The notes: generated from the sequence alone by a model not told the origin. A stretch of DNA of 64,000 bases from Erigeron canadensis (GCF_010389155.1 NC_057764.1:39006275-39070274); one strand, 5' to 3'. Counted from the first letter of the stretch, positions 23,911 to 37,358 are shown. Program-made: numbers and translations.

Positions 23911-25832
23911 GTGTAATATAATCTACTACGAGTATTTCTTTAATGCATGATAACAATAAAAATGTCCCAGTTTTATGTTCGTCGTTTTCTTTTAGAAGTT
24001 TCAAACTTTTATTATTCTATCTCTTGACCATGGTCTTCATCTGATCGATATAACTTACCAATTAACTTTCAAACATTATCAGAGAGAGATATTTTCCCAT
24101 TATTTTACTTGGTTTTTTTCTTTTAACCTTTTCCTTTTTATCAATTCAACCTGTATGACAAATCAACTCGGTTTTGAATAGAGAGGAAATCAGTTAGAAT
24201 TGTCCCCGTGTTGTTAATAAAAAAACAATATATATATATAAAAATAATCGATCTTTAATGAAATCATCATGAGATCAAGAATATGGCTCCACTTACCAAA
24301 TATAGCAAGGCCATTTAACATGGCAGTGTTAGGCAAACACTATTGAGAAAAACTCAGTCGAAGTTGACAACTGATCATATATATGAATATAATATAATAT
24401 TAGTAATCTATTCGTCAAAGTGTGCAACTTCGATCTAAATTTGTTAAGAAATAGTACTTTCAGGTTTATGCCTCAAGGACATATAGTAAATTTGCCTCTG
24501 TTTTTATTATAAATTTGTAGCATTTTATTTGGTGGATTTTGTCCTTGTCATGTCGTTTTGTTATTTGTTTTCCTTCTCTTAATATAATAAACCATGTGTA
24601 TTTCTGCGTGCATATACCTGCATTTAATTTCATACAGAAAAAAACATTAATTCTGCTTCGATCAGTACACACTTATATGTGTTGTACATAAGACGTGTTG
24701 GTTGTACATAAGAGATGTGATGGTGTTCTTGTTGACAGTCATATCAAATGTTGAGTCTATACGGTATAAAATGAACAATCAGTGGATGATTGAACAAATT
24801 TGATGGTTCACTCCAATATATTCAATCAAATACATCAATCAGAGATTTAATTAAAACGTTGTGTGTGTTTGTGTTTGAGTCAGAGAACCAGATAGAATTT
24901 CAACAAAGAGGAAAAGAAAAAGAAGTGAAGATTATTCTGAGCGTTCTAGCCCATAAAAACTGCCTAAACGGCAGTTATTTGCAAGAATTTCTAAATTGTC
25001 ATATTTGGACCACGTCGGGGACTATCGCCCCTTGGACCCCCCTCCCAGAGGCACTGTCTCCGGATCCATGTCCCTTCACCCCTAATGTCATTATAAATCG
25101 TATAATCGTACATTTCATACCTCAAAACCAATCTGATAACTTATTATGACGATGATGATCAAACTAGCTAACGGGAAAACGGTTGATTCACCTCTAATCC
25201 TCTATCAATTAGCATCACTAGTTATTAATAAGTCACACTTGGTATAATTCTTTCACACTCAATATATTAACTTGATCCGATCGTCAAAAGTAATATGGGT
25301 AATTAACAATGACATACTCGTACTGCTATATATGCACGGCAGCACGAGCATCCTAGCTACTAGTTTATAATCGATGTTTTAGTGATCAGTTTTACAGGAG
25401 TAACAAAGAATGACTTGTGTTAATCACTATTGGTAAATCAATCACCGTAGCAGTTACACCCATGCTAGTACTCCGTATATATGAATGCATGAATATGCTT
25501 ATCCATTGTTATAAAGGCATGTACAATAATATACTTGGAAGATTTTATTGGGAAATTAATTTGAAGGCTACCCAAAGTAGCCTAGCTAGCTACTCCTACT
25601 TTGACAACAAATCAAAATACACAAATAGCATCATCACTCATATGCATGATTGTAAATTACAATTTTATAAAAAGAAAGAAGAAGCAGCCAAACACTACTT
25701 TATATCCTTAAAAACAAGTTAATATAAGGCCATGATTTAATTTCTTAGCTCAAATATAAATATATATATATATATATATATAAGAGGATTTGCTTTATAT
25801 GTCTTCTTAAGTAGTAAAGCTTAATTGATTCA
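23911..25832. other. Downstream flank of the YABBY gene, no gene seen
   Basis: AT-rich sequence. One GC-rich island near 25010-25090 (ACCACGTCGGGG... CCCCTTGGACCCCCC) stands out and may be a transposon fragment. The frames at 24790-25149 and 25417-25722 have no recognisable domain. Confidence 0.5.
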
Positions 25833-28625
25833 TTATTTCTTGAATAATGCCGCCCTCGATCTTAATCTTTTTTCAGAACCTTGCACGCAACTCACCTGCA
25901 TTAGACATTGAAGAAGCTTAATTAAATTTAGATTATGATTATTTATTGGTAATTAAAACAAGTATTTAAACTCTAAGCAATTCTTTGAGGAAATTAATAT
26001 TAATTAGATTGAGTTAGCATATATAATACCTCATCAAGTTTAGATTGGTGATTGTTTGCTTCCAACATCAATCCAAAATGAATGTGAGGGAAATGTGCCC
26101 ACTATAATTAAATTCAAATATAAATATTAATATCATAATATACACATAGATAATAAAAAATAATAATAGTATATTATATCAAGTCGTACATGACACTACT
26201 GTGAAAGCCACCAAACAAAGAAAAAGAAAGCAGGGGTGTGCAGAAATTTTATATCATGCGCACTTACATTTTTTGCAGCAGTACTAAAAGCTTCTCTGTG
26301 GCTGATATCTGGATTATTTGCCTTGATCCTTTGGATCTCCTCCCTAGAATTGCGCACATCATATAATTTCATTTAATTCATGAATTCTGATCGATCATGA
26401 TAATTTAATGGCCGGCTATAAAATAAATACAGTAATTTTTTTTTACAGTGTACATGTTACTCCATATAGTAACAATATCTATACACAGCTAGCAACAACC
26501 ATACCCAATCCCGGCCTGGCTAGGGGTGAGTATGGATCGGTTTGATTCGGTTTTTGGCTAAAACCGAAACCATAACCGATCCATTCGGTTTTTAGAAAAC
26601 CCAATCCATTGGATTCGGTTTTTGTTCGGTTCGGTTTATCGGTTTTTTGGGTCGGTTTAGATCGGTTTCGGTTTTTGTTCGGTTTTTATTATAACTTTTT
26701 TTTTTAACTTTTTTGTTTATTATGTTATAAATTTAATTTTCAATTGTTAACAAAAAAAATTATGATATAGAAATTAAAATATAAAGATGTTTTTTATCGA
26801 CTAATTATATTTTTAAGGTGTTAAAATTGATATAGCTTTTATAAAATGAATTGATTTTCGTGTATGTTTTCATCTAAAACATACAATTTATATAGATTTG
26901 TATACTAAAAAGACAAAAAGTTTAAATATATTAACATATTTACAAATTATAAGTAATAAATATAAATGTAATATGATATAAATATTAAATAATTAATATA
27001 TAATTGATTCGGTTCGGTTTTGATCGGTTTTTTGGCATATGAAATCGAAACCCGAACCGACCCGTTCGGTTTTAGAAAACAAAAACCAAACCAATGGATT
27101 TCGTTCGGTTTTCGGTTCGGTTTTGTCGGTTTTTTTCGGTTTTTGATTTTCCGGTTCGGTTTTTGCTCACCCCTACGACCTGCATAAATAAACGGAGTAT
27201 TGGTACAACAATATATAGTGTTCTTACTTTATGAACTGGTTGTATGCAGAAGGAACTCGTTGCCTCTTTTCTGGAGCTGACCATACACAGCAAAAATAAA
27301 TTGTTATCAAACATTGCGTGATATAATCTTGAACTAATTAAATACGCGATCCATATTAATTATGCCTCTTTAATTGTTTGCATAATTATCTTTGAAATGC
27401 TATTGAACATATAATATCTCTTCATGCATTTGGTATTTATTAATTTATATATATCAAGGAAAGAATTGAAAGAAACTCACGGCGACTGATTTTTGGGTCA
27501 CTAGTGATGACCGGAGACGACCTCATTGGCATTCTACTGTTGTACTTTGAAGAGGATCCCAAATCCACCCTATAATTTGGAGGAGTGTGCATAGGAGCCT
27601 TCTGATCGAAATATATATATATCTATCATCAGTCTAGTGCATATTTCATTGTGTAGCACTCGTATGAAATAACATTATATATATGCTTGAATACCATGAA
27701 CTTGTTGTAATATTTCTACTATGTGACTTTGACCAATGACTAATATTGAAAATCAAAAACTCATGAAATTTAGGGTGTGTTTAGTTCAAGAAAACTCTTT
27801 TGTTTTCCATTTTCATTTTTCAAGAAAACATGAAAAATAGGAAACGCGTTCAAATTGTAATTTTTTAAAAAAACTTTCCTAGAAAATGAAAATTCCTTTT
27901 TTCAACTTTTGCACTAAAATTAGAAAACTGTTATTTTCAGTTTTTGTTTTCACTTTTCTATTTTCTAAACCTTTTATAAACCTAAAATTATAAAACAAAT
28001 GAATTTGAACATGTTTTCTAATTTTCTAAAATGAAAAAATGAAAACTTCTTCTTTTATTTTGAATGCGTTTTCAAAATTTTCAAAGGTTTTTTATAATTG
28101 AAAAACCTTTTCATTTTCTAGAAAATTAGAAATGGAAAAGTTAAAAACATTTTTTGCAACTAAACGCACCCTTAATATTACACATTCATCAAGTTCTACC
28201 TTAATTACCCCAATGCTACTACATGTGCTCGTATATATATATATATATATATATATATTACTTTTTGACTATTCGGTAAATAAAGAAAAGACAATTCAAT
28301 CATACGTACTCTTATAATTTCTCATATCATTTATCTAGCACCAATATATATATATAGATTACGTGGACGGACTATTTTACAGTTTTCGCCAAATATAATT
28401 ATAAAATGTCGGTGTATAGTAGCGTACAACAAAGTAGATAACCAACAATTTGAGATGAATTAAGTAAATCATATAACATTAATATAGTGAAAAGAGACAT
28501 TGGAGAGGATTGTTTGAATGCTACGAGTACATATTTTTCATGTCACATATATATATAGAAGAAACCTAGCTATACAAACTTTGGGTTTTAACCTAACATT
28601 TTAATTATCTACGATCGAACAATAG

Positions 28626-28661
<36 letters not shown>

Positions 28662-31166
28662 ATCCGTATTTCTTTTTTCACTTGGGATGAAAAGGAAGTG
28701 AACCAATTAAAAGACTTAGCTAGATTGAAGTGACTGGATCAGTTAGAATGTAAAAGTATAAGTTAATAAAAAAAAAAATCACAGATTTGAATGACACTTG
28801 CAGTCAATATTGTCCCAGACGTGTATCTACCATCTCTTTAACCTTATTCAGTGTGTGTGAGAGAGAGAGAGAAAGAATTAGTTGCACAAGTAAACGACAA
28901 ATTAGCTTGGTTGAAAAGATTCTTAAACGTGGTTAATCAGATTATTAATGAATATGAATAAATAAATCGATATAAAAAGAACAAACATTTTTTTTTCTTT
29001 TAGCTAGCTAGGACTGACGCATTTATGCAGATGTTGGCCGCAAACATAAACCCTATGGAAAATACGGCGGTTAGACTGCTAGAGTTCTTGATGTAACAGC
29101 AAAAAAAAAGTTTAAAAAAAACAGACCACTATGTTTTATGTTTGTTCTTTAGATTATCCTATGTATGACCTAGAGTCACTAGCTCCCCCTATATATATAT
29201 ATAATAAATAAATAAATTTTCTCAAAAAAGTACAAGTTTAATTTATTGACAAATATTCACACCTTGGTCAGCTCCAATTCAACACGTACGTACAACTGAA
29301 ATTGAATTTAACAAGCTAGCAGCTGCTTTTTAATCGGTTTTCTAACTTTTGAAAGTCATAACTCATAAGTCAAATATTTACTGTTCCAATTTGGTTTCGT
29401 TGGCAAAATGGCCAACAAGAATGAATAAAAATTTCTTACAAAGTTGGTTGCAAGTACTTTTTAGTAAATTGGTACTCTTTGGCTATATGCTAATTGTAAA
29501 TTTAATATGTAAATTCATATTCATGGCTTGTTTTTCTGACTTAAACCAACAGCAAATAAACTCGATCATAAGCCATATATAAAATGAGATATAAATCTCA
29601 TCAAAATACACACAAACATACTTCAAAATAAGCTTAATTAACTAGCCAAACATCCTATATATAATTAGATTAGTCATATGTATACATAAAAGATCTTCGA
29701 TTATATACAATTCACAAATTAATAAGTATCTAAATTAATTGATACTCATATATATAGCATGGTTTTCTAGACCATGGCAGTTCATTAATTATTCATTTTG
29801 AAATGACCGGTCCAAGTTACATACAAACATCGGTGTCGATTTTGAGAGTAAATACGATCTGATTACAATCGAGTCGATTTGAACTAGCTAGTGTTACATA
29901 TTATATACTGGAGTATATATATATATATCACATACTACTATTAATTAACATTAAAAGAAAAAGAAATGCAGGTAATTAATCACCTGGGAATTGTGATGAG
30001 TAGAAGAAACAGAAGAGTAGTCTAGGGAGGTGGAATTGGAAGGAAAGGCAGCAGCAGCAGCAGCAGCCATGCCCATATTCACAGACCACATATTGGTACA
30101 GTGTCCACATCTTACTGTCACTATTTCAAACAAGCTGCTGCATGGTACACTCACCTGCATTTTATTATACATTTCACCACCCATCAATAATTATTAATTA
30201 ATTACCTCCAAATCAAGTTAGTTTACTCGATTCATAAGTTCAATCAACAACACATGATCATTTAACTTAATTCAATTGTCTTTAACTCCACAAATAACAC
30301 TACTAACCTTTAGGGTTCATAATATCACTACTACAATTTAATTAATGTTCAAGCTAGAACCCTAAAAAATTTACTACTTTTTAGGATACCAGAAAAGTTT
30401 GATTTCCAATTTTTAGCTAGATGTGTAATTCATAAATATTAACTATTGTTATAGTATATACATAAAGATCAAGATATGAAAGAGAGTCCAATTGAATGGA
30501 AAGTGATACAAGTTTGATCTAATGCATATATATAGAAAAATCTTTACAAAAAATTGGATCTAACTTTGTTTCTTCTTCTTTAATTCAACACATACATAAT
30601 CTTTAATTAAACTATACATTAAGAACCATAAAACCCTAACTTTCTATCAACACATGCAATGATATATGTTTAGGAGTGCTGATTGCTGATAGCCTTTTTC
30701 TTTTTAATTAATTGGTCGATCAAAAAAAAATTACACTAATTAAATAAGAAGTTGTGTCATTTGATAATGGAAAATTCCACTAGGAATTAATTAAAAGTTT
30801 TGATGTTGAATGGTTTTTGTCCTAGTTTTGTTACTAGTCATTCAAGTACAGTCCTTGGCTGTGTGTGTGAAAGAGAGACCGAGAGAGAGAGATTTCAGAT
30901 ATTTGAAGGACTTTTTTTTTTTTTTTTTTTTTAATCTTTTGACTACTACAATTTTTATAAGCTGAAGAATTGAAGAATGAGAAAAAGAAAGCCTCAAACG
31001 ATGGAGACTTGACTGTATATATATAATAAGCCTCAAAGTGATAAAGAAAATTACTTGACCATTTTTCATCAAATTTAATTGGTTATTAGTTTTCAATACA
31101 TATGGATGACAACCAAGAAATCTCATCTATATCCCAACTACTCACACATAACACAAAATACACACA

Positions 31167-31201
<35 letters not shown>

Positions 31202-31306
31202 AGTATGTACCGCAAGAACGATATTGCAAAAGTTACAAGGGATGTAACATAGTTGCTCAGAAGCTGCTGCTGCTGCTGCTACATCTATGCAGCTGCCACT
31301 TGACAT
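25833..31306 (-). CDS. YAB5: YABBY transcription factor (YABBY5-like), 215 aa, 7 exons
   Basis: Exons on the minus strand are 31306-31211, 30154-29984, 27601-27481, 27276-27228, 26343-26268, 26101-26030 and 25895-25833. All introns are GT-AG and the phases join to 216 codons. YABBY proteins are nuclear DNA-binding factors that set the abaxial side and lamina growth of lateral organs. The zinc finger has C24-x2-C27 and C48-x2-C51, with [10 protein letters not shown]. The HMG-like YABBY domain runs from about R129 to M183, including [35 protein letters not shown] and [18 protein letters not shown] after the finger and MLEANN after the domain favour the YAB5 clade over FIL or YAB2. There are two alanine runs, residues 10-15 and 30-36. 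The subclade is inferred; the family is certain. Confidence 0.97.
26521..27175. mobile_element. hAT-like MITE in intron 4 of the YABBY gene
   Basis: The ends are TAGGGGTGAG and its complement CTCACCCCTA. The interior is built from TTCGGTTTT/AAAACCGAA-like motifs in both orientations, a widespread plant repeat style. Flanks (CGGCCTGG left, CGACCTGC right, allowing a one-base slip) agree at 6 of 8 positions. It accounts for about 655 of the 884 bp of the intron. Confidence 0.6.
27773..28171. mobile_element. Tourist-like (PIF/Harbinger) MITE in intron 2
   Basis: The ends are GGGTGTGTTTAGTT and, read inward from the right, GGGTGCGTTTAGTT. Both flanks are TTA (27770-27772 and 28172-28174), the usual 3-bp PIF/Harbinger target. 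The interior has self-complementary AAAATGAAAA/TTTTCATTTT blocks. It has no coding sequence. Confidence 0.65.
28231..28259 (+). repeat. (TA)n microsatellite in YABBY intron 2
   Basis: An uninterrupted alternating TA run; a second of similar length is at 28629-28658. Confidence 0.95.
31170..31198 (+). repeat. (TA)n microsatellite beside YABBY exon 1
   Basis: It lies 12 bp inside intron 1, close to the splice donor. Another TA run (31317-31334) lies in the 5' leader, 11 bp upstream of the start codon. Confidence 0.95.
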
Positions 31307-31519
31307 CTCTCTCTAATATATATATATATATATAATGATCCAAGATATATATGTATATATAATTGAATTCTATCTCTTTCTGTAGAGGATTAAGCGCTAC
31401 TGATCGATCAAGGGAGAGAGCTGATCGAGGAAGCAAATAAGATTGAATGGAATTTGTGTGTGTGAGTGCTCAACAGTTGGGGGAGATCACTACAGTGTGT
31501 GTTAGTTTCAAGTCCTTTC

Positions 31520-31529
31520 TATTTATAGA
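31520..31529 (-). promoter_or_regulatory. TATA box of the YABBY gene
   Basis: CTATAAATAG on the minus strand is a near-ideal plant TATA box. It lies 213 bp upstream of the start codon, so transcription should start near 31490 with a leader of about 185 nt. Confidence 0.6.
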
Positions 31530-32876
31530 AGAAGAAAGGGAGATCAAGAAACATATATAGATATATGTGATGTGTAATATATCTGAGGGGGAGAGAAAGG
31601 GGGAAAATGGGATAGGATCCAAAGAGCTAAGGGGGGGCAATGGCACTATAACATAAAGGTTGGTTGGTTTTCAGATAGTGCTTCTTTTGCGGGCCCTATT
31701 TCATGCACCTGAACCAGCTAGCTGCACAAACTTGCTCGCTCGAACCACATAGTTTGAGTCACTCCATAATTCCATATTGTATACATATGTTGTATTGTCT
31801 GTATATATATGTAAAATAAGATGGGCATACTACTCCATAGAAATAAGGCATCTCCTAATAAACATCTCTTCCTTATTTTTTTTCATTGCTACATCAGTTT
31901 TTCTCTATCCAAAAAATACTCAAGAACACTTACTCCCAATAGAACCTTGAAAGTCCCAATGTTTACAAAATTATTGTAAATTAACCACTAATGTAAACTA
32001 CTTGAAACAAGAACAAGAAAGAAAGAAAGTTTAGTTATATGTATTATAAACTAAACAGTGAATACATGGTCGGTTGGTTTTACAATAAGAACAAAGAAGA
32101 AGAGAAATGATTGTTAAGTTTTTCGACACACCAAAAACTTAACAAATATACAAAGAAAACTCTAAGTATAAAATAATGCAAAGACCAACAGAGTGGTGGC
32201 TAGGTCAAGTGATTCCTTATATAGGCAGATTGGAATCACATGACAACCCTAGTTGATGTTGACACCTCGAATGTTGTCAACCATCTATTGGTGGAAAACG
32301 CAGATCTGCAGAGTTCTCTGTTTCTCTTTTGTTTGGTTTCATATCGGGTATGAAAGAGAAACACCAAGGTACCATTGTTGGTACAATGTCACATGTCTTC
32401 ATCCTTCTTGATCAACACGTGTCCTTGGGACCAACCTTCTTATTTTCATATTCCCGCCTATTTTTGACTTACAAAAACTGAACGGGGAGTCATTGAACTT
32501 ATCCTTTAGACATGAAGATAATTGATGCTTTGCTGAATGCTTGCTGGTACAGAAGCTCGCTGAGAGCTCGCTGAAGAAGTCACTCGCTGAGAGCTTGCTA
32601 ATAAACAAACTCGCTGAGTCTCTCAGCAAATCCATGACTCAACAGACCTCTTTCTCAACTTTTCTCTATCCATAAAACACCCAAAACCTTACCTGACCCC
32701 ACCTTTCTCTTTTCTCTCCTCATCCACTCTCAACGTCCGGTCGACAGCCCTCTAAGACGAAAGGTTTCAACAAATTCGTTGCCATTAGGTCCTCATAAGA
32801 GCAACAAAGAGCTAACGAAGAGCTTATTGGCACGGGCCTCCAAATCTATCTTATATATATATATAAATATATAAAC
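31530..32876. other. Upstream region of the YABBY gene
   Basis: No gene seen. It contains a 13-bp perfect hairpin (32111-32145), a TATA-like TTATATAGG near 32217, and a tandem CTCGCTGAGAG-like cluster at about 32550-32630. These parts may belong to one unrecognised LTR or TRIM fragment starting TGTTAAG at 32112, but no target duplication was found. Confidence 0.4.
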
Positions 32877-33225
32877 TTTTCTTATTTTGAAAATCACATT
32901 TTTTAAAAACCGTGAGAACTCTCAAATTATGTATTGAATCACATGTTTTTTGTCTATTCACATGTAAAATGATATAAAAAAGTATGTTGTAAAATAATTT
33001 TTTAAAAAAACCTTCAAAATAGTCTTTTGTAAACTTGTGAATGAATATGTTCACCTATATTCATTCACATGTGAACAAGCGAATATATATAAGGTTTTGA
33101 AATAAACTTTCTTCTACAACATATATTTTTATAAACTTTCACATGTGAATAAATAAATAAAAAAACATGTGATCCAATACATATTTTAAGAGTTCTCAAG
33201 GTTTCTGCAAAAAAATGGGTTCTCA
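32877..33225. mobile_element. Inverted-repeat MITE (same family as 20695-21775)
   Basis: Complementary ends near AACCGTGAGAACTCTCAAAT and TAAGAGTTCTCAAGGTTTCT, with CACATGTGAAA/TTTCACATGTG blocks inside. It is an uninterrupted copy and serves as the empty-site reference for the nested insertion at 20806-21533. Confidence 0.55.
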
Positions 33226-33383
33226 AAAATGAATATATATATATATACATGATGGTTATTTAGTAAAAATACTTTAAAATAAAAATGATGAGAACTTTTA
33301 TAATTGATGTTTTTGTATGTTAAGTTCATTGATTTGATGGATTTGCATATCAAATAAACATTAGTAAATTGATTAAGGAGTAA

Positions 33384-33831
33384 TCTATATTATCTTAATA
33401 AAAAAATATATAACCCCTGTTGAAAGTTACAACTAGGGAATTGTCTAAGCTACCCTTATTACTCTTGACTTTACACACGTTTCAAGTCTCTTTCTCTCTC
33501 TCTCTCTCTCTCACACATACTCTCTATACATTAACCGTCATTCACCATTTATGCTCTTCACAATCAACCATTGTCGTTAATCACCAACATCGCCGCCATC
33601 GATTCAGATCAAATTATCACCAGCCTTCACTACTGTCGTCATCTATCACCAACACCATGTAGAGGACAAGACCCGAGTTTAATTTATACATTCGACTAAG
33701 ATTACTAGCTATGCGTATTTCTACTTTGTACAGTCCACATGTGTTGTTCATTAATTCGCGTTTTGACACATCTAAGTATCTAACCCCCGTTTAACCAAAG
33801 GTACAGCCGCAACACGCGAATACCATGCTGG
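33384..33831 (+). mobile_element. Helitron C, non-autonomous, 448 bp
   Basis: It starts TCTATATTATCTTAATAAAA directly after A and ends GCCGCAACACGCG, then AATACCATGCTGG before T. This gives the TC...CTRR termini, a short GC hairpin about 10 nt from the end, and an A/T target. The interior has (CT)n at 33487-33512 and CGCC/CACC-rich sequence. The 80-aa frame across it is not a gene. Confidence 0.68.
33487..33512 (+). repeat. (CT)n microsatellite in Helitron C
   Basis: Alternating CT run, interrupted once. Confidence 0.9.
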
Positions 33832-35295
33832 TAATAAATAAAGGTAATTGTGAGATATGATGATTATTATGTGTATAGATGTACAATCATTTCACAAGTA
33901 TTTAAGATAAAGAATTTAATATTGGGATTAAACTTATCCCTCTAGATATCATGGGGATTATGTTGAAATACATGAGTATTGGGTAGTAGTGTCTAGTTGT
34001 CGTCGTTCGAGACAAATAATTATTCATTAAAATCACTACTTTCAATAATTATAAAATGTAAAAATTACTTTCAATAATTAATAATAAAATGAAAATTTAT
34101 AAATTAAAATTAAATCTAAAAATAATAATTAAAAAAGAAGATATATATAACATCATTGTTTTGATCTAATAACACTAATTAAATTTTAAACTTTATCTAA
34201 AGGCTAAACATCTCCATTTTAAAATTAGGTTTTCTCTTATATATATAATTATTAGAAGTATAAGTTAACTGCCAACATTTATAATCATCGTAGTAAACGT
34301 ATTGAGGAAAAGTTTAGATTTGTTGCTTTTAGTCTTAGCTAAATTTTATCGGTAATTGTATCTTTTGAAGACTAACGCCTTGCTTGTAGGCATATATGCA
34401 TGGCCCGGCGAATCCGTGACCCGGTAAAGCACCAAAATTGAACCGGTATCCCTTTAAGTGGGGCGGGTTCGGACGGGTCTAGACCGGGTCGTAATTTTTG
34501 GGTCATATGCTCATCCCTACTTGCTAGTTGTGTATATTAATAATTTTCTGTCGGTCCAAAAAAAAACTGTGAGACATTTAACATTTTTTATAGTCCTATA
34601 TACAACATTGTATTATTGTAATAACTTAAAATTAAAACATTATAACTTAATTATATATAAAAAATAAGTTTGTTAATTAGACTTATATAATTATAGCTAT
34701 AATGCATGTACTTCGCATGCAAATCAACATAATAATAAGTGAGTTTCTCCTGCAGATTTCAAGATATAATGACTTCTCTTTTAACGAGTTTAAACAAAAG
34801 TGAACCTGATTAAAACAACGTATGATAAACTATCTAATTTTACACCTTTCAAAATAACAATAAATAAACTTGTACAAGTAGGGTTTTGGTATATCTCCAA
34901 CTCATATAACACTAGTTTATATTGTAATTAAACTCAAAAGAAAATCTGACGAAAAGATCTATATATATATTTATGATGGTTAAAATGAAAAATATTTGAG
35001 AGGTATCAGAAAATTGAATTGGCGGGACCTTGTACAGCGTACTAGGGGGGCGAATTTCTTGTCTTTTACTTTTTATTTCTTTACCATTTTAATCATAGTG
35101 AAGTATATGTGATTGTATTTTGGATATTACTTTCAAACAAGGAAGTTCATCATACGTTTCTCAACGGGACCGATTATTTTAACAGACGTACACACCTGCA
35201 AATGATTTTTAAAAGCCCCGTGTAAGATTGAAAATTTGACTCCGTATAACTAAGGAAATTTGACAAATAAAAGATCACATTTAGTACTTTTCATT
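33832..35295. other. Intergenic, no gene seen
   Basis: AT-rich. A GC-richer patch at about 34390-34520 with ACCGGGTCG-like motifs ends near CATCCCTAC and may be a hAT-type fragment similar to 19440-19620. Confidence 0.5.
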
Positions 35296-35575
35296 AGAGC
35301 TCAGTGGTTGAGCATCAGTTTTATATGTTGGAGGTCTGGAGTTCGAGACATGAAAAAGACATTTGAAGGAATTTCACAATAAAGTCTTCTAGTGAAATAG
35401 GTTGAGTCCTACAGAGCGAGTAGAATTGTGTTCCACTTAAATGTCGTGTCTTCGGACAGTTTAGTTAGAAGTTTCTCCTCCTACTGAGGTATTGAGGGTA
35501 AGAGGGCTCTCTAGCAAGGACTTGGTTAGGACAAAAAAAGTTAGATTCCCTATTGCGAGCAAATGATCCACTCCT
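35296..35575 (+). mobile_element. tRNA-derived SINE-like element
   Basis: TTAGAGCTCAGTGGTTGAGC is a strong A-box-like start. TGGAGTTCGAGACATG follows at about 45 nt, a near-consensus B box. An A-rich stretch follows the 3' side near 35578. Confidence 0.55.
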
Positions 35576-37358
35576 TTAAAAAAAAATCACATTTGATCTT
35601 GTTTGATATCTATAATTTAATCTTGTTTCATATCCATATAGGCATTATTCTTTCTATCTTGTATATTGCATTGACGTGCAAAAAGACTTACTTTTTCATG
35701 ATTTGAAAAGCGTGATTGACCACATAAGTGAAAAGGACCAACGAATTCATAGCAGGTAAATGTTTTTGAGAGTGTTGAAATGAAAATTTTATTTTATTTG
35801 AATGATTTATATACAGTTCAAAACCGTGAAAATGACAAAGATTGGGAATGGGGAAAGAGGGTTATCTTGTTTGGCCCAAGTCCTTTTCGTTGTCTGAAGT
35901 AATAAATGTCTAGCGTATTCCTCATTATTGACACACCGGTGACAATTTGCACCACCTATTCATGTGCTAACTTTCTAAGAAGCCATATGTACGTCCAAAA
36001 AAATAAACTTCTCATCATCTTCATGGGTAAAGTTATAAAGAAGCTAGCTAGGTGAATTCCATAGAGTAAAATAATGTGTGTATATATATATGTATATATA
36101 TACTTTGTATTTGGAAGACAAACCAAGGTCTTGATATTGAATTCATTCTTATTACATGTAATTAATTGTGTAACTAAAATTGCAATTAGAAGCGTATAAT
36201 ATGTTTCTATCACTTTCACGAGTCTTTAAAGTTGAAGTTCGGGTTCATTAAGAATTGTGTTTGCATAAATGTACGTGTTTACATAAGAAACATATATAAA
36301 TTAAGATGGTATAAAGGTACTATGTAAAACATATGAAACGGTTACATGTAAAGAAAGGACATTTGACTACTTATTTGTTACTATTTCTTATGTGTTTTTT
36401 TTCTCTCTTGTCACATCAACTCATCAAGCACCTTAAGTTGAATGTTGGGCTCGAACAAATAGGATGATACAATGTGTAAAGGAAGGAGAGAAGTTGTGAT
36501 CACTATATATGGGGACGGGCAGTTTTAAGAAAATATCGATGATGACAATGACAAGAATGCCGACTCTTAGACATGTCACAAACCGGAAACTCAGTTGACA
36601 TGCATTTTTCAAAATAATACGGTCTCTAGCTACTTGATTCATAAACGCATCTACTAACTCTTAAATATTGCCGTCATAAGACATCACATCGAGGCGAATA
36701 ATTGAGTGACTGAAGAAGGCGGGCTCTTCATTATTGATTGGATGAATGTAGGGAATATATGGTTAGCTTTCATCATATACTTGGCCTTCGTATGTTTCTA
36801 GTTCCAATAAACTTTACATGTGCCTTGATATCTATTTCAAAGACCAAAGTATGAATAATCATCTATCGATCGTTACTATCCACAAATGGAAAGGCCAATG
36901 TAAAACCCAACTAAAAAAAGAGACTTCATAATTAATAGTTATATTGGGGATTTTGGTATTGTTGTTTATATGCCTAAAAGCTCGAAGAATTTTAATTAAT
37001 TAGTCAAGATTGATAATTGATACAATAGAACGTTGCCACTTTGCCCTACCATACAAAAAAAAAGGGGTAAAAGGAACAAGAAAGAAAGGTAAGGATAGTA
37101 GTGGCCAGGAAATGAACATCATAAGATCTTTCTACTAGCAATAATGCACCATTTACATTACTTGAAAGTCACATCAACTATGTTTTCAAATCCATTTCTT
37201 TACTACATATCTTTCTCCAAATTTCACTGATGTTAGTTCAATCACCCTGTCATTTCATTAAAACCAGATTAAATGGATGGGACCCATAAATAAAAATATA
37301 ATAAATCTACACATTAGCTAATAACTATGGACTACGGAGGATAGAGTATCGAGTATAA

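Noticed and set aside
27072..27314. 80-aa minus-strand frame near YABBY exon 4
   Set aside because: Only its first part overlaps the real 49-bp exon, and in another frame; the rest is intron and hAT-like MITE.
32399..32635. 78-aa minus-strand frame with repeated KLSASD/ELSAS segments
   Set aside because: The repeats come from the CTCGCTGAGAG DNA repeat. There is no promoter, homology or intact surrounding gene.
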